Shown here: positions 35,332 to 43,239 of the stretch, in pieces
Layout: every line of letters starts with the position of its first letter
Numbering within the stretch: the stretch's first letter is position 1
Assembly (NCBI RefSeq): GCF_012952295.1
Contig: NZ_JABBCH010000001.1
Span: 124,001-188,000 of the forward strand
Length of the DNA: 64,000 nucleotides
Direction of reading: 5' to 3'
DNA from: Crystallibacter degradans
GTDB lineage: Bacteria > Actinomycetota > Actinomycetes > Actinomycetales > Micrococcaceae
Program-made: the position numbers and the translations under genes
Notes under the pieces: model-generated
What the model was told of the DNA's origin: nothing
Database searches by the model: none
What the model saw: the letters and a program-made list of their open reading frames with translations, nothing else

Positions 35332-36309
35332 ATGCAAGGGGGATGTGTGGAGCAAATAACCGCCGGGCACGCCACGCCCATTTCTGTACAGATGATCGGC
35401 AACCTTGAAGTCCGTCGGGGCAAAACCGTCCTGACGTCGGCCACCCTCGGCAGCCCGAAGGCCAGGCAGATCTTTGAAATTCTGCTGCTGAGACTCGGCT
35501 CGCCCGTTTCCAAAGGCGAGCTCATCGAATTGCTCTGGGGCAGCAAACCACCGGGCAAAGCACAGGCCACGCTGGAAAGCTACGTCAGCCTGCTGCGGCG
35601 CAGTCTGCAGCCCGGCGACGCCAAGACCGGCCCGCTGCGGACCGCAACCGGCAGCTACGTCCTCGATCCGGACCTGGTGGAAGTGGATCTGGTCCGGTTC
35701 AACCAGTTGGTCGCCGAGGCCGACGAAAGCGCGCCGGCGGAGGCCTATCCCCTGCTGGCACAGGCACTGAAGCTGGCATCGGCGCCGCTGCTCGGGGACG
35801 AGCTGGCGACCGAGTGGGCCGACGAGGCTCGTGTCCACCATGCGTCCCTGGTGACGTCGGTGCAGATCCGGGCGGCCGAAACCGCTGAGTATCTGGGACG
35901 CACGCAGGATGCGCTGCACTGGGCCGGGCGGGCTGTGGCGTCGGAGCCGCTGAACGAACGTGCGTGGTCCACGCTGGTCGCCACGCTGGAGTCTGCCGGC
36001 CGCTACGCCGAGGGCCTCCAGGCCTACGACAAGTGCCGGCGCCTGCTGGACCGGGAGCTGGGCTGCACGCCGGGGCCAACCCTGCGCGCCGCCCACGCGC
36101 GGCTGCTACAGAAAACCGTAGAGGACGACGGCGAACTCACCGAAGTCCTCGAAGCCCTGCTCTATCTGAACGACCGCATGCGCTCCCAGCCGACGCACCA
36201 AAACACGCTGGCCGTCACCGGCAAACGCGCGCAGGCGGCGTCGTCGTACACAAATACTGCAGGCCGCGTCATCAGCGCCTTCCTCAATAAGGCGTTGACC
36301 GTCGGCTGA
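35332..36309 (+). CDS. SARP/BTAD-family transcriptional regulator
   Basis: A 325-residue AfsR/SARP-type activator. The N-terminal winged helix (OmpR-like) spans about 15-100, with SPKARQIFEILLLRLGSPVS and LWGSKPPGKAQATLESYVSL. The bacterial transcriptional activator (BTAD) TPR domain spans about 105-265 and contains RAVASEPLNERAWSTLVATL and YDKCRRLLDRELGCTPGPT. The tail of about 60 residues is unique. ATG 35332 fits GGGGA seven bases upstream; an in-frame ATG at 35308 has no room for a site. SARPs usually activate biosynthesis or regulator genes. It forms a two-gene unit with the small HTH protein 18 bases downstream. Confidence 0.87.
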   Translation: MQGGCVEQITAGHATPISVQMIGNLEVRRGKTVLTSATLGSPKARQIFEILLLRLGSPVSKGELIELLWGSKPPGKAQATLESYVSLLRRSLQPGDAKTGPLRTATGSYVLDPDLVEVDLVRFNQLVAEADESAPAEAYPLLAQALKLASAPLLGDELATEWADEARVHHASLVTSVQIRAAETAEYLGRTQDALHWAGRAVASEPLNERAWSTLVATLESAGRYAEGLQAYDKCRRLLDRELGCTPGPTLRAAHARLLQKTVEDDGELTEVLEALLYLNDRMRSQPTHQNTLAVTGKRAQAASSYTNTAGRVISAFLNKALTVG

Positions 36310-36327
36310 CACTAGGAGGGGATCCAG

Positions 36328-36531
36328 ATGGATAACCAGATCGACAGCAACACGACATATCTGTCCGTCGCCCAGGTCGCCGGGCACCTGAGCGTCTCGA
36401 AAATGACCATCTACCGGCTGGTCCACACCGGCAAGCTGCCGGCCGTCCGGATCGGCCAAAGCTACCGGGTCAGCGAAAAAGCGGTGGCTAACTATCTGGA
36501 AAACGGAACGGTGCGGGCCGGGGGCACCTAG
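36328..36531 (+). CDS. Small excisionase/BldC-type helix-turn-helix protein
   Basis: A 67-residue DNA-binding protein. A single winged helix-turn-helix fills it: YLSVAQVAGHLSVSKMTIYR, then VHTGKLPAVRIGQSYRVSE. The pattern matches excisionase-family DNA-binding domains and the developmental regulator BldC, which is about the same size. The ribosome site GGAGGGG precedes the ATG. No integrase is near, so a phage excisionase is unlikely. Coupling to a SARP gene suggests joint regulation of the same targets. Confidence 0.85.
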   Translation: MDNQIDSNTTYLSVAQVAGHLSVSKMTIYRLVHTGKLPAVRIGQSYRVSEKAVANYLENGTVRAGGT

Positions 36532-36552
36532 AACCGCAGCGGAGCCGCAACT

Positions 36553-36966
36553 TCACAGGTAGAGGCGCAGGTCCAGGACGGAACGAGGCATTTGCTCGGG
36601 ATCGGGGTAGGCGATGACGACCCGGATGCCATCCGGGTCCCGGACCTCAACAAATGTCACGCCGCCTGTTGAGTGTTTGTAGGTGTGATCGGTCCTGTCT
36701 TTCAGCACCTGCTCGAAATGCTCGAGCCCCTCCATGCTGTCGGTCGCCCACATCAGCAGACGGGGCCCGACGCCGGTGGGATAGTGTGCGGCTCCCGAGC
36801 CTTGCGCAATCAGATAGACCTGGAATCCCCCGGGGTCCAGAAGAAGGGCTGCGCCCTCCTCCCTGATGGCCTGCTCGCAGCCGAACACGTCACAGTAGAA
36901 GTTCACTGACCGCTCGAGTTGGGATACGAACAGCACTGATGAAACAACCTTCGCCGAGTACTTCAT
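36553..36966 (-). CDS. VOC-family (glyoxalase/bleomycin resistance-like) protein
   Basis: A 137-residue protein with two beta-alpha-beta-beta-beta repeats: VLFVSQLERSVNFYCDVFGC in the first and FVEVRDPDGIRVVIAYPDPE in the second. The ATG at 36966 follows AAGGAAGG. The family includes metal-dependent lyases, dioxygenases and drug-binding proteins. The final DPDGIRVVI carries no Glu at the usual metal position, so the metal ligand set is uncertain. It is convergent with the HTH gene and may be co-transcribed with the small gene at 37020-37250. Confidence 0.8.
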   Translation of the reverse strand: MKYSAKVVSSVLFVSQLERSVNFYCDVFGCEQAIREEGAALLLDPGGFQVYLIAQGSGAAHYPTGVGPRLLMWATDSMEGLEHFEQVLKDRTDHTYKHSTGGVTFVEVRDPDGIRVVIAYPDPEQMPRSVLDLRLYL

Positions 36967-37019
36967 GGGGCCTTCCTTGAGCGGCTGGTACTGCTTGGTC
37001 AGGTCCAACCTGCCCTGTG

Positions 37020-37250
37020 TCAGGCGGGTCTGAAGTTTCCACTCCACCTCTCGTCATCGGGAATCGGGGAACCGAATACTTTTGTGGTGCGGCGCAGATC
37101 GTCCGCGGCGAGGTCCCGCAGCCTGCCTAATTCGTCGAGCCGCTCTTGGGGAATCTCGTGTCGCTTGAACTGCTCCTGCGCGTGCTTGAACTGCTTTTCG
37201 GCCTCTTTGAGATTGGCTTGGGCCTGCAAAACCGGGTCGGTGGTATCCAT
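37020..37250 (-). CDS. Hypothetical helical protein, 76 aa
   Basis: A 76-residue soluble protein predicted to be mostly alpha-helical. Residues 8-55 hold many Gln, Glu, Lys and Arg with spaced Leu and Ala (LKEAEKQFKHAQEQFKRHEI), suggesting a short coiled coil. The C-terminus is polar (FGSPIPDDERWSGNFRPA). A GGAG site lies close to the ATG. It lies between the VOC gene and the HTH regulator, all on the minus strand. No family is recognised. Confidence 0.5.
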   Translation of the reverse strand: MDTTDPVLQAQANLKEAEKQFKHAQEQFKRHEIPQERLDELGRLRDLAADDLRRTTKVFGSPIPDDERWSGNFRPA

Positions 37251-37322
37251 GGCTCCATGATGGCAGTCCTGGCCCGAAGGCAGAAGGGTACGAGGTCCCG
37301 CTTTGACGGTGCCCTGGAACGC

Positions 37323-38126
37323 TTATGCTCCGGTGTGGCCGGTTCGGCGGACGGGCTTGGACGACGGCCCTGTGGGATCCGCCTGTTGGTCCATCTCCTC
37401 GGGGCCTTGCCTCGGGTGGCCCAACCGCAGGATGCAGGCCCCGGGTTCGGCGAAGGGAATCAGTTGGGCTTGGTCAGGATCCTCCCCCAGCTGGGCGAGC
37501 AAGCCGCGCACCATGCCCAGGTGCACCGAGCAGACAACGTGCGGGGTCTGGCGGGCAGCCTGCAGTAGCGGACAACGGGTCAGTCTAACCGCGCTCCATG
37601 AAGCATCGACGTCAACTCCGAATCCGACAGATTCCAGTAGTGCCACCGTCCGCCGGCGCGCTGACAGACCATCCGTCCCGTCCATCGGGTGATCGGTCCC
37701 GGAAGGAGGCCCATCGCGTTCCAACTGCCTGGCCCACAATTCACCGACACTGATCCCCTCCGCCCGTGGTTGAGTACTGCTGTTTGCAATATGCGAGGCG
37801 AGAATCGTCGCAAGCGCGGCGTAGGCTGTGGCCTGTGATTCCTCCGGGACCGCCTGGTACAGCCGTGCTGGTCTTCCCCGGCTGCCCCGGGCTGCCGTCA
37901 TCCGCCGGGCCAGCCCGGCTTCGACCAACGCCTCTAGATGTTCGCGGATCGTATTCTGGTGCTGGCCGGTGTCGGTCGACAGTTTCTCCACGGTGCAGGC
38001 CTCGGGCTGGTCGCGCAGCCGCTGCAGCAGAGCCGCGCGCGCCGAAGACATGGGTGCATTCGTTCCCGAGTTGGCCGGAAGCGGGCCGAGCGGGGTGTGG
38101 TTCTGGTCATTTTCCACGGACTTCAT
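37323..38126 (-). CDS. Winged-helix regulator with C-terminal cysteine motif
   Basis: A 267-residue regulator. The winged helix-turn-helix at about 28-90 has LSTDTGQHQNTIREHLEALV and GLARRMTAARGSRGRPARLY, an ArsR/DeoR-like form. The C-terminal half contains RCPLLQAARQTPHVVC, a C-x13-C pair, followed by HLGMVRGLLAQLG, and a third Cys in FAEPGACILRL. This layout resembles SufR-like actinobacterial regulators that bind an iron-sulfur cluster or metal, so redox or metal sensing is plausible. The ATG abuts an A/T-rich TGTAATAAA sequence, and a matching TTTACT-N2-AGTAAA palindrome lies upstream of the divergent gene. Confidence 0.82.
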   Translation of the reverse strand: MKSVENDQNHTPLGPLPANSGTNAPMSSARAALLQRLRDQPEACTVEKLSTDTGQHQNTIREHLEALVEAGLARRMTAARGSRGRPARLYQAVPEESQATAYAALATILASHIANSSTQPRAEGISVGELWARQLERDGPPSGTDHPMDGTDGLSARRRTVALLESVGFGVDVDASWSAVRLTRCPLLQAARQTPHVVCSVHLGMVRGLLAQLGEDPDQAQLIPFAEPGACILRLGHPRQGPEEMDQQADPTGPSSKPVRRTGHTGA

Positions 38127-38481
38127 TGTAATAAATATGGGCGCTCAGTGCCACCATTTCGGCCGCCCGAGCTCTTATTTCTCAGCCGTGCAAGCTAGTC
38201 GGACGAGCAGCGCCTTGCCCCGAAAGTCTCGTGCCCTCCTACGGGCAGAAAGCCGCGGTCTATTTTTACGGAATTTACTGTAGTAAAGTCTGCTCTAACA
38301 CACTTCTCTTGACGCTGAAATCCCCGAAGGCAGAGGCGGAACCCGCAGCCTTCGTCGGCAATCCCCCTTGCTACGGCGGGAAACCCGAACACCTAAAGAC
38401 GCTTTAGCCGAGCCGCCCGCCAGAACTCCTGCCGGGAGACTGCCCGGAGCTACTGCTCCCGCCGCAGAAAGGGAGATTCTG
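38127..38481. promoter_or_regulatory. Divergent regulatory region with TGTARTAAA sites
   Basis: TGTAATAAA (38127-38135) lies directly before the regulator's start. The palindrome TTTACT-GT-AGTAAA (38274-38287) lies about 200 bases before the divergent membrane protein gene. The two share TGTARTAAA and are candidate operators of the adjacent regulator. Confidence 0.45.
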
Positions 38482-38763
38482 GTGCCCCTGTCGAATGAGG
38501 AACGGAAGCAGTTCGAAGAACTGGAACGAGAGTTAAGCGCCGAGGATCCCAAGCTGGCCCGAAAGCTGCTCTCAGGTTGGTCAAGCCCTTCGCGCATGTT
38601 CCCCCTACCGGCCGGAATCCTCATCATGATTGCCGGATTCCTGCTACTGATCTTCGGTATCTCCCATCAACCTGCGCTCATCGGAGTCATCGGTTTTGTC
38701 CTGATGGGCGCCGGCGCGTACTGGTCCATCAACTTGCGGGATCCCGGCGGCCGCTTAGGGTAG
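38482..38763 (+). CDS. DUF3040-family membrane protein
   Basis: A 93-residue protein. GTG at 38482 was chosen because GGGAG lies six bases upstream and the conserved start follows (VPLSNEERKQFEELERELSAEDPKLARKLL). The first 20 residues of that segment match the usual DUF3040 opening. Two membrane segments follow at about 45-65 and 68-86. The family is common in actinobacteria and of unknown function. It may be in an operon with the membrane protein at 38979. Confidence 0.82.
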   Translation: MPLSNEERKQFEELERELSAEDPKLARKLLSGWSSPSRMFPLPAGILIMIAGFLLLIFGISHQPALIGVIGFVLMGAGAYWSINLRDPGGRLG

Positions 38764-38908
38764 CGGCCAATCGAGGGCATGCGCCCACGTACCCGCCGCG
38801 GCCACCCCGCCCCGGCTGGCCGCGGCATCCCTCCGGGTTGCCGTCCCGATGGCTCGAATAAAACATCGGGACTCCAAGAACTCAAGCGCATCCGGATTGC
38901 ACCAATAC

Positions 38909-38962
38909 CATCGTCACCATCGTCACCATCGTCACCATCGTCACCATCGTCACCATCGTCAC
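38909..38962 (+). repeat. Tandem repeat, six perfect copies of CATCGTCAC
   Basis: Six exact 9-base units lie between the DUF3040 gene and the next ribosome site, ending 16 bases before the GTG at 38979. No coding frame using it is convincing. Copy number probably varies by slippage. Confidence 0.9.
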
Positions 38963-38978
38963 TTCAAAGGAGATTATC

Positions 38979-39443
38979 GTGGCTGCCACCTCTATTCCCA
39001 TCCCCGCCGGTAGCGGGATCAGCCAGGCCTTTCAGCGGGCCAAGGCAGAACCGGCCTATGGCGCGTTTTTGACACTCTGGGTTGGCTTCATTGTCCTTCC
39101 GATTGTTTTCGGTGTGGATAAATTCGCCAACGTCCTGACCAACTGGGAGGCTTATTTGGCCCCTTGGTTAGTAGATGTGCTGCCTTTCAGCAGCCATACC
39201 GCAATGATTATCATCGGCATCGTCGAGATTGTTGCCGGCATAATGATTGCAATCAAACCACGCTATGCGGCCTATGTCGTGGCCCTGTGGCTCGCGGGCA
39301 TCATCATTAATCTGCTGACGTACTCCGGTTTCTACGACGTCGCCCTGCGTGACTTTGGCCTGCTCGTCGCCGCACTGGCGCTGGCACAACTGGCGCGGAC
39401 GTACGACACAGGCAAGAGCAGGCGAGGCCGGGCGAAGTCCTGA
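38979..39443 (+). CDS. Conserved four-helix membrane protein
   Basis: A 154-residue membrane protein. GTG 38979 follows GGAG by six bases. Hydrophobic segments lie at about 28-48 (FLTLWVGFIVLPIVFGVDKF), 72-92 (TAMIIIGIVEIVAGIMIAI), 97-113 and 122-138. It resembles DoxX-like or DUF4383-like small membrane proteins but is not assigned. The C-terminus is Arg/Lys-rich and probably cytosolic. A 9-base tandem repeat sits directly upstream and could affect its expression. Confidence 0.7.
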   Translation: MAATSIPIPAGSGISQAFQRAKAEPAYGAFLTLWVGFIVLPIVFGVDKFANVLTNWEAYLAPWLVDVLPFSSHTAMIIIGIVEIVAGIMIAIKPRYAAYVVALWLAGIIINLLTYSGFYDVALRDFGLLVAALALAQLARTYDTGKSRRGRAKS

Positions 39444-39560
39444 ACAGCCGTGCCAGTATCGGCTTGACTGCTCGCCTTCTAAGATCAGTGAAACCCGTCC
39501 TGCCCTGCCGATCCAACAGAAAGTTCCCATCGGTTCATGAGTATCTGGAAGGTGACGGAA

Positions 39561-39731
39561 ATGGAAAAAGACAAGTATTCGAGCCAGGAGCTCAGGGTCC
39601 ACAGCGAGGCTCCTGCGGAAGGAGACGCAGCATTCGATCCAAGCGACGAACGGATGCATGCGGAGGAACCAGCTGAAGGACCTGCCGACGTCGACGACCT
39701 TGGGCTGCATTCACACGTAGGGCTCCATTGA
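39561..39731 (+). CDS. Hypothetical small acidic protein, 56 aa
   Basis: A 56-residue hydrophilic, acidic protein starting MEKDKYSSQELRVHSEAPAE and ending in a His/Leu tail. AAGGTGACGGAA precedes the ATG; an in-frame ATG eight codons upstream lacks a site. The pseudo-repeats EAPAEG and EEPAEG are visible. It is probably unstructured. No family is recognised and coding status is moderate. Confidence 0.4.
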   Translation: MEKDKYSSQELRVHSEAPAEGDAAFDPSDERMHAEEPAEGPADVDDLGLHSHVGLH

Positions 39732-39811
39732 GCGTCACCGGCAGCCGCAGTCATCCGCATCGATCCGAGAATGAAGTCCGGCCGCAAGAACGCTCATGGA
39801 CAAGCTGACGC

Positions 39812-39843
39812 GCAGGCGGAGGAAGGAATCGACCTCCGCCTGC
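39812..39843. repeat. Hairpin, 11-bp perfect stem
   Basis: GCAGGCGGAGG and its exact complement with a 10-base loop, in the gap between the small acidic protein and the HNH gene. No T-run follows, so it is a weak terminator candidate for the upstream gene. Confidence 0.5.
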
Positions 39844-39992
39844 ATGGTTTGGTGGCGGGGAAGGACGCTTCCTCGCCCTACCGGGTGTTGCATGCCCCTC
39901 GGGTAGACGGCACTCCCCCTCCACAGTCGGAACTTGTCCACATAACCCGAGGAACCATCCTCCTCGAACAGGCGTTCTAATAGCCTTGAGGT

Positions 39993-41585
39993 ATGGCCAT
40001 TGGAATGCTGGAGGAAACGGACGGAGCGGGCAGCTCCCTCGCCGCCCTGCGCTCCGAAGTCCTCCGCATAGCCGATGAGTTTGTCCAGGATTCACTGCTG
40101 ATGTCCCGCCGGGATCTCGCTGACTCTGTTGCGTTCACTGAAGAACTGGCCAAAGTCGTCGAATTTCTGCAGCTGGTCGGTGCCAGAGCAGTGGAAGACC
40201 AGAACGTTGCAGCCCTCGGTGAGTCCAGCGGCAGGCTTGGCTGGTCGGATCCTCCGGCACCATCGGACACGTCCACTCCCGGTGCCGCTGTATCGGACAC
40301 GTCCACTCCCGGTGCCGCTGTATCGGACACAACGTCCGCCACAGCAACTGGCACCGGTCGGAAGAAGCCGCGCCCCGAGTTCAAAGACGCAGCCGACTAT
40401 CTTCGGGGGCGCCTCGGCATCAGCCGGACGGAGGCGCGCCGCCGGCTCCGGGTAGCGGCGGACATTCTGCCGCGGCGCCAGCTCACTGGCGAGCTGGGAG
40501 CAGCGAAACTCGAACATCTCGGCGAAGCGCTGGCCGAGGGAGCCATCAGCGGCAAGGCCGCCACCATGATCCGGGATGCGGTGGACCGCGTCCGCCCGGT
40601 AGCGGCCCCTGAAGCACTGGCCGCCATGGAGGAGAACCTCACCCGCCAGGCCCAGGAGACCAACGCAGACGTGCTGTTTACACTCGTGGCCACGTGGGAA
40701 GCAGCACTGGATCAGGACGGGGCCCAGCCGTCCCCTGAACTGCTCAAGGCTCGACAAGGCGTCTTCTACAAGGGCAAGCGAAACGGTCTCCACAAACTCG
40801 AAATCGCGGCCACCGACGAACAGCATGAGTACATCGCCACGGTCATGAACGTGGCCACCAACCCGCGCATCGCCGCAAACCGCGCACCTTCGGAATCAGG
40901 CGCATCCTCCGAAAACCCTGTGGCTATCGGTGCCGAGCCGGAGAACGGACAGGACAGCGGCCAGGCGTGGGAGGACCCGCGCACCAGAGAGCAGCAGCTG
41001 CTTGACGGGCTCGTCGCGGGCTGCAAACTGGCACTGGCCACGGACGAGCTGCCGGACACCGGCGGGCATCGTCCCCAAGTCATGGTCACCATCGGATACC
41101 AGCAACTGCGCGGCGAAATCGCGGGAAGCGGCCATGCCGTGTTCGGCGGGCTGGTCACTCCCAAGACGGCCCGGCGGATCGCCTGCGACGCAGACATTAT
41201 CCCGGTGGTGCTCGGCTCGAAGGGCGAAATTCTCGACGTCGGCAGGAAGCAGCGGTTCTTCAACCGCGCGATGCGCCGTGCGCTTGTCGCAAGGGACAAA
41301 GGCTGTGCCTTTCCGGACTGCTGCATACCCGCTGTCTGGGCCGAAGCCCACCACATCAAGCCCTGGTGGGACGGCGGCCTTACGGAGGTCGTTAACGGGA
41401 CGTTACTTTGTTCGTTTCACCACGCTCTTATGGACAACGGGAACTGGGAAATCGAGGTCCGGCAAGGCATCCCCTGGTTCATCCCGCCGGCATACCTCGA
41501 CCCGGAACGAAGAGCGCGCCGAAACCTGTACTGGCACGCCGGAATCCCCGAGGCGCTCGCCATAGCAGCCCAAGCAGCCGGGTAG
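39993..41585 (+). CDS. DUF222/13E12-repeat HNH endonuclease-like protein
   Basis: A 530-residue protein of the DUF222 (13E12 repeat) family with a C-terminal HNH domain. DUF222 spans about 30-350. The HNH domain lies at about 425-490: CAFPDCCIPAVWAEAHHIKP, then DGGLTEVVNGTLLCSFHHAL. Its His-His, Asn and His are all present. The family is abundant in actinobacterial genomes and its role is unsettled. TAGCCT (39981-39986) ends seven bases before the ATG, fitting a leaderless start. Residues 91-110 are two copies of SDTSTPGAAV from a 30-base tandem repeat. Confidence 0.9.
   Translation: MAIGMLEETDGAGSSLAALRSEVLRIADEFVQDSLLMSRRDLADSVAFTEELAKVVEFLQLVGARAVEDQNVAALGESSGRLGWSDPPAPSDTSTPGAAVSDTSTPGAAVSDTTSATATGTGRKKPRPEFKDAADYLRGRLGISRTEARRRLRVAADILPRRQLTGELGAAKLEHLGEALAEGAISGKAATMIRDAVDRVRPVAAPEALAAMEENLTRQAQETNADVLFTLVATWEAALDQDGAQPSPELLKARQGVFYKGKRNGLHKLEIAATDEQHEYIATVMNVATNPRIAANRAPSESGASSENPVAIGAEPENGQDSGQAWEDPRTREQQLLDGLVAGCKLALATDELPDTGGHRPQVMVTIGYQQLRGEIAGSGHAVFGGLVTPKTARRIACDADIIPVVLGSKGEILDVGRKQRFFNRAMRRALVARDKGCAFPDCCIPAVWAEAHHIKPWWDGGLTEVVNGTLLCSFHHALMDNGNWEIEVRQGIPWFIPPAYLDPERRARRNLYWHAGIPEALAIAAQAAG
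40263..40322 (+). repeat. Two-copy 30-bp tandem repeat inside the HNH gene
   Basis: Two identical 30-base units (40263-40292 and 40293-40322) encode SDTSTPGAAV twice. An 8-base partial copy follows at 40323-40330. The repeat keeps the reading frame and lies in a linker, so copy-number change would only alter linker length. Confidence 0.95.
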
Positions 41586-41689
41586 TAGCTGCTGCGGCAG
41601 TTCTTGCGGCTCTAGGCCAGGCCAACAAACGAAAGTTAGACTGACGGCAATTGCACGCGCATTTTCGCCAACAGTTTGGGGACCCGGCG

Positions 41690-42751
41690 ATGTGGAGCCC
41701 ATTTCAACTACGCGGTGCAATGGTTGCCGGTTCCCTCGCGCTGGTTGTCGCCATTTCAGGTTGTACCGATATGAATGAGCCGTCTGCCGACACACCTGCC
41801 CCGTGGTACGCCGGCTACGTGGACGTAACCCTGCCGTCCGAATACGAACTGGACAAACCGCCGAATCCAGCAGCCGGACTCGCGGTGCTGTCTTTCATCG
41901 TGGCGCATCCCGATGATCCCTGCACCCCGTCCTGGGGCGGTTATCTCAGCTTGGACAAGGCGGGGACGCTCGGACTGGACCAGCGCATAGCCGGGTTGAG
42001 GGCAAATGGTGGAGACGTCGTCATCTCCTTCGGCGGGCAGCTCGAGGAGGAACTGGCCACGGTCTGCGCTGACCTCGGAGCATTGACCGAGGCATACAGG
42101 AGCGTGGTGGACCGCTATGGCATCAGCACCATCGACCTCGACGTCGAAGGGAACGACCTCAAGGACGAAGAGTCCCTACGGCTGCGCTCTGAGGCAGTGG
42201 CTTTGCTGCAGCAGGAGCGCGGACCGCAGAATCCGTTACAAGTCTGGCTAACGTTGCCAGTTTCTCCGAATGGCCTGGAGGAAGAGAGTATTGCCGCGGT
42301 GGCACAGATGCTCGACTCCGGAGTAGACCTAGCGGGCGTCAACATCATGACCATGAACTTCAGCGACAGCCGGGATGGTGGGCAGTCCATGCTTGATGCT
42401 TCGACAGCGGCGGCTGATGCCACCCACGAACAGCTCAGGGACATCTATGCTCAAGTTGGGCAGCGCTTGGACGGGCAGGAGCTCTGGCGCAAGATCGGCC
42501 TGACGCCAATGATCGGCCAGAACGACGTCGAATCGGATGTTTTTGATCTGGCAGCCGCAGAAAGTTTGAACGAGTTCGCTTTGAGCCGCGGTGTCGGCAG
42601 GATGTCCATGTGGTCACTCAACCGGGACACGGCCTGTGATCCGGACGAGGCGGACCTCGGCCAAACATCCCCCACCTGCAGCGGCGTGGAGCAAGAACCG
42701 GGGGCGTTCTCGCGCATCCTCGGCGGCGGGTTCAGTAGCAGCTTGCTCTAG
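41690..42751 (+). CDS. GH18 chitinase-like lipoprotein
   Basis: A 353-residue exported protein. ATG 41690 follows GGGGA; an open extension upstream has no site. VAGSLALVVAISGC is a good lipoprotein signal with lipobox ISGC, so it should be anchored outside the membrane. The mature part is a GH18-type TIM barrel: GGDVVISFGGQLEEEL is the conserved SxGG strand and YGISTIDLDVEGNDL the catalytic region. In the usual DxxDxDxE pattern the last three acids are present, but the first Asp is Ser. Other GH18 hallmarks include VNIMTMNFSD and the C-terminal MSMWSLNRDT. It may degrade chitin or a related GlcNAc polymer; the neighbouring synthase gene makes that suggestive. Confidence 0.85.
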   Translation: MWSPFQLRGAMVAGSLALVVAISGCTDMNEPSADTPAPWYAGYVDVTLPSEYELDKPPNPAAGLAVLSFIVAHPDDPCTPSWGGYLSLDKAGTLGLDQRIAGLRANGGDVVISFGGQLEEELATVCADLGALTEAYRSVVDRYGISTIDLDVEGNDLKDEESLRLRSEAVALLQQERGPQNPLQVWLTLPVSPNGLEEESIAAVAQMLDSGVDLAGVNIMTMNFSDSRDGGQSMLDASTAAADATHEQLRDIYAQVGQRLDGQELWRKIGLTPMIGQNDVESDVFDLAAAESLNEFALSRGVGRMSMWSLNRDTACDPDEADLGQTSPTCSGVEQEPGAFSRILGGGFSSSLL

Positions 42752-42798
42752 CCTGCTGCCTATTAGTGCCGGCACGGTCCCGTTACCACTGGCGGCTG

Positions 42799-42828
42799 TT
42801 CAACCGGTGTAGCTTTTTTCGCTACGCT
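42799..42828 (+). promoter_or_regulatory. Promoter for leaderless NUDIX gene
   Basis: TTCAAC (42799-42804), an 18-base gap and TACGCT (42823-42828). The -10 ends seven bases before the GTG at 42835, so transcription should start at that codon. Confidence 0.5.
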
Positions 42829-42834
42829 CTTGTG

Positions 42835-43239
42835 GTGCCCGATGTTCTGACGCTTTCCGCCCTGGTGATCCGCGACGACGCCGGCCGGCTGCTGCTGGTC
42901 CGCAAGCATGGGACCACCAAGTTCATGCAGCCCGGTGGCAAGCTGGAGCCCGGCGAAACCTTCGCGGCCGCTGCAGTGCGCGAACTCGAGGAAGAACTGG
43001 GAATCCGGGTGGACGAGTCCGGGCTGACGGACCTTGGCCGCTGGTACGGCGCTGCTGCCAATGAGGCGGACACTTTTATCGACGCCGGGATCTTCAGCTG
43101 CTCGGTCCGCCAGGCTCCTGTCGCGGCGGCAGAGATCGAGGAGGTCCTCTGGCTGCATCCGGACGAGGCTTCCACGCGGCAGGACCTCGCTCCCCTGCTG
43201 ACCGAACACATCCTGCCGTTGCTGGCGGCTATGTACTGA
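42835..43239 (+). CDS. NUDIX hydrolase
   Basis: A 134-residue enzyme that hydrolyses nucleoside diphosphates linked to another group. The complete Nudix box is visible: GKLEPGETFAAAAVRELEEE followed by LGI, fitting G-x5-E-x7-REUxEExGU. GTG 42835 was chosen from the promoter geometry (leaderless); no Shine-Dalgarno site exists and a second GTG lies one codon upstream. The last 11 bases overlap tail-to-tail with the deacetylase/glycosyltransferase gene. The substrate is unknown. Confidence 0.88.
   Translation: MPDVLTLSALVIRDDAGRLLLVRKHGTTKFMQPGGKLEPGETFAAAAVRELEEELGIRVDESGLTDLGRWYGAAANEADTFIDAGIFSCSVRQAPVAAAEIEEVLWLHPDEASTRQDLAPLLTEHILPLLAAMY

Noticed and set aside
36328-36531. Small HTH protein as a phage excisionase
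   Set aside because: No integrase, attachment repeats or phage genes are nearby; coupling to a SARP gene favours a host regulator.
38909-38962. Short tandem repeat considered as a CRISPR remnant
   Set aside because: The units are 9 bases with no spacers and no cas genes are near.
42766-42775. Palindrome GTGCCGGCAC before the NUDIX gene
   Set aside because: It is only ten bases in GC-rich sequence with no T-run, so chance is likely.
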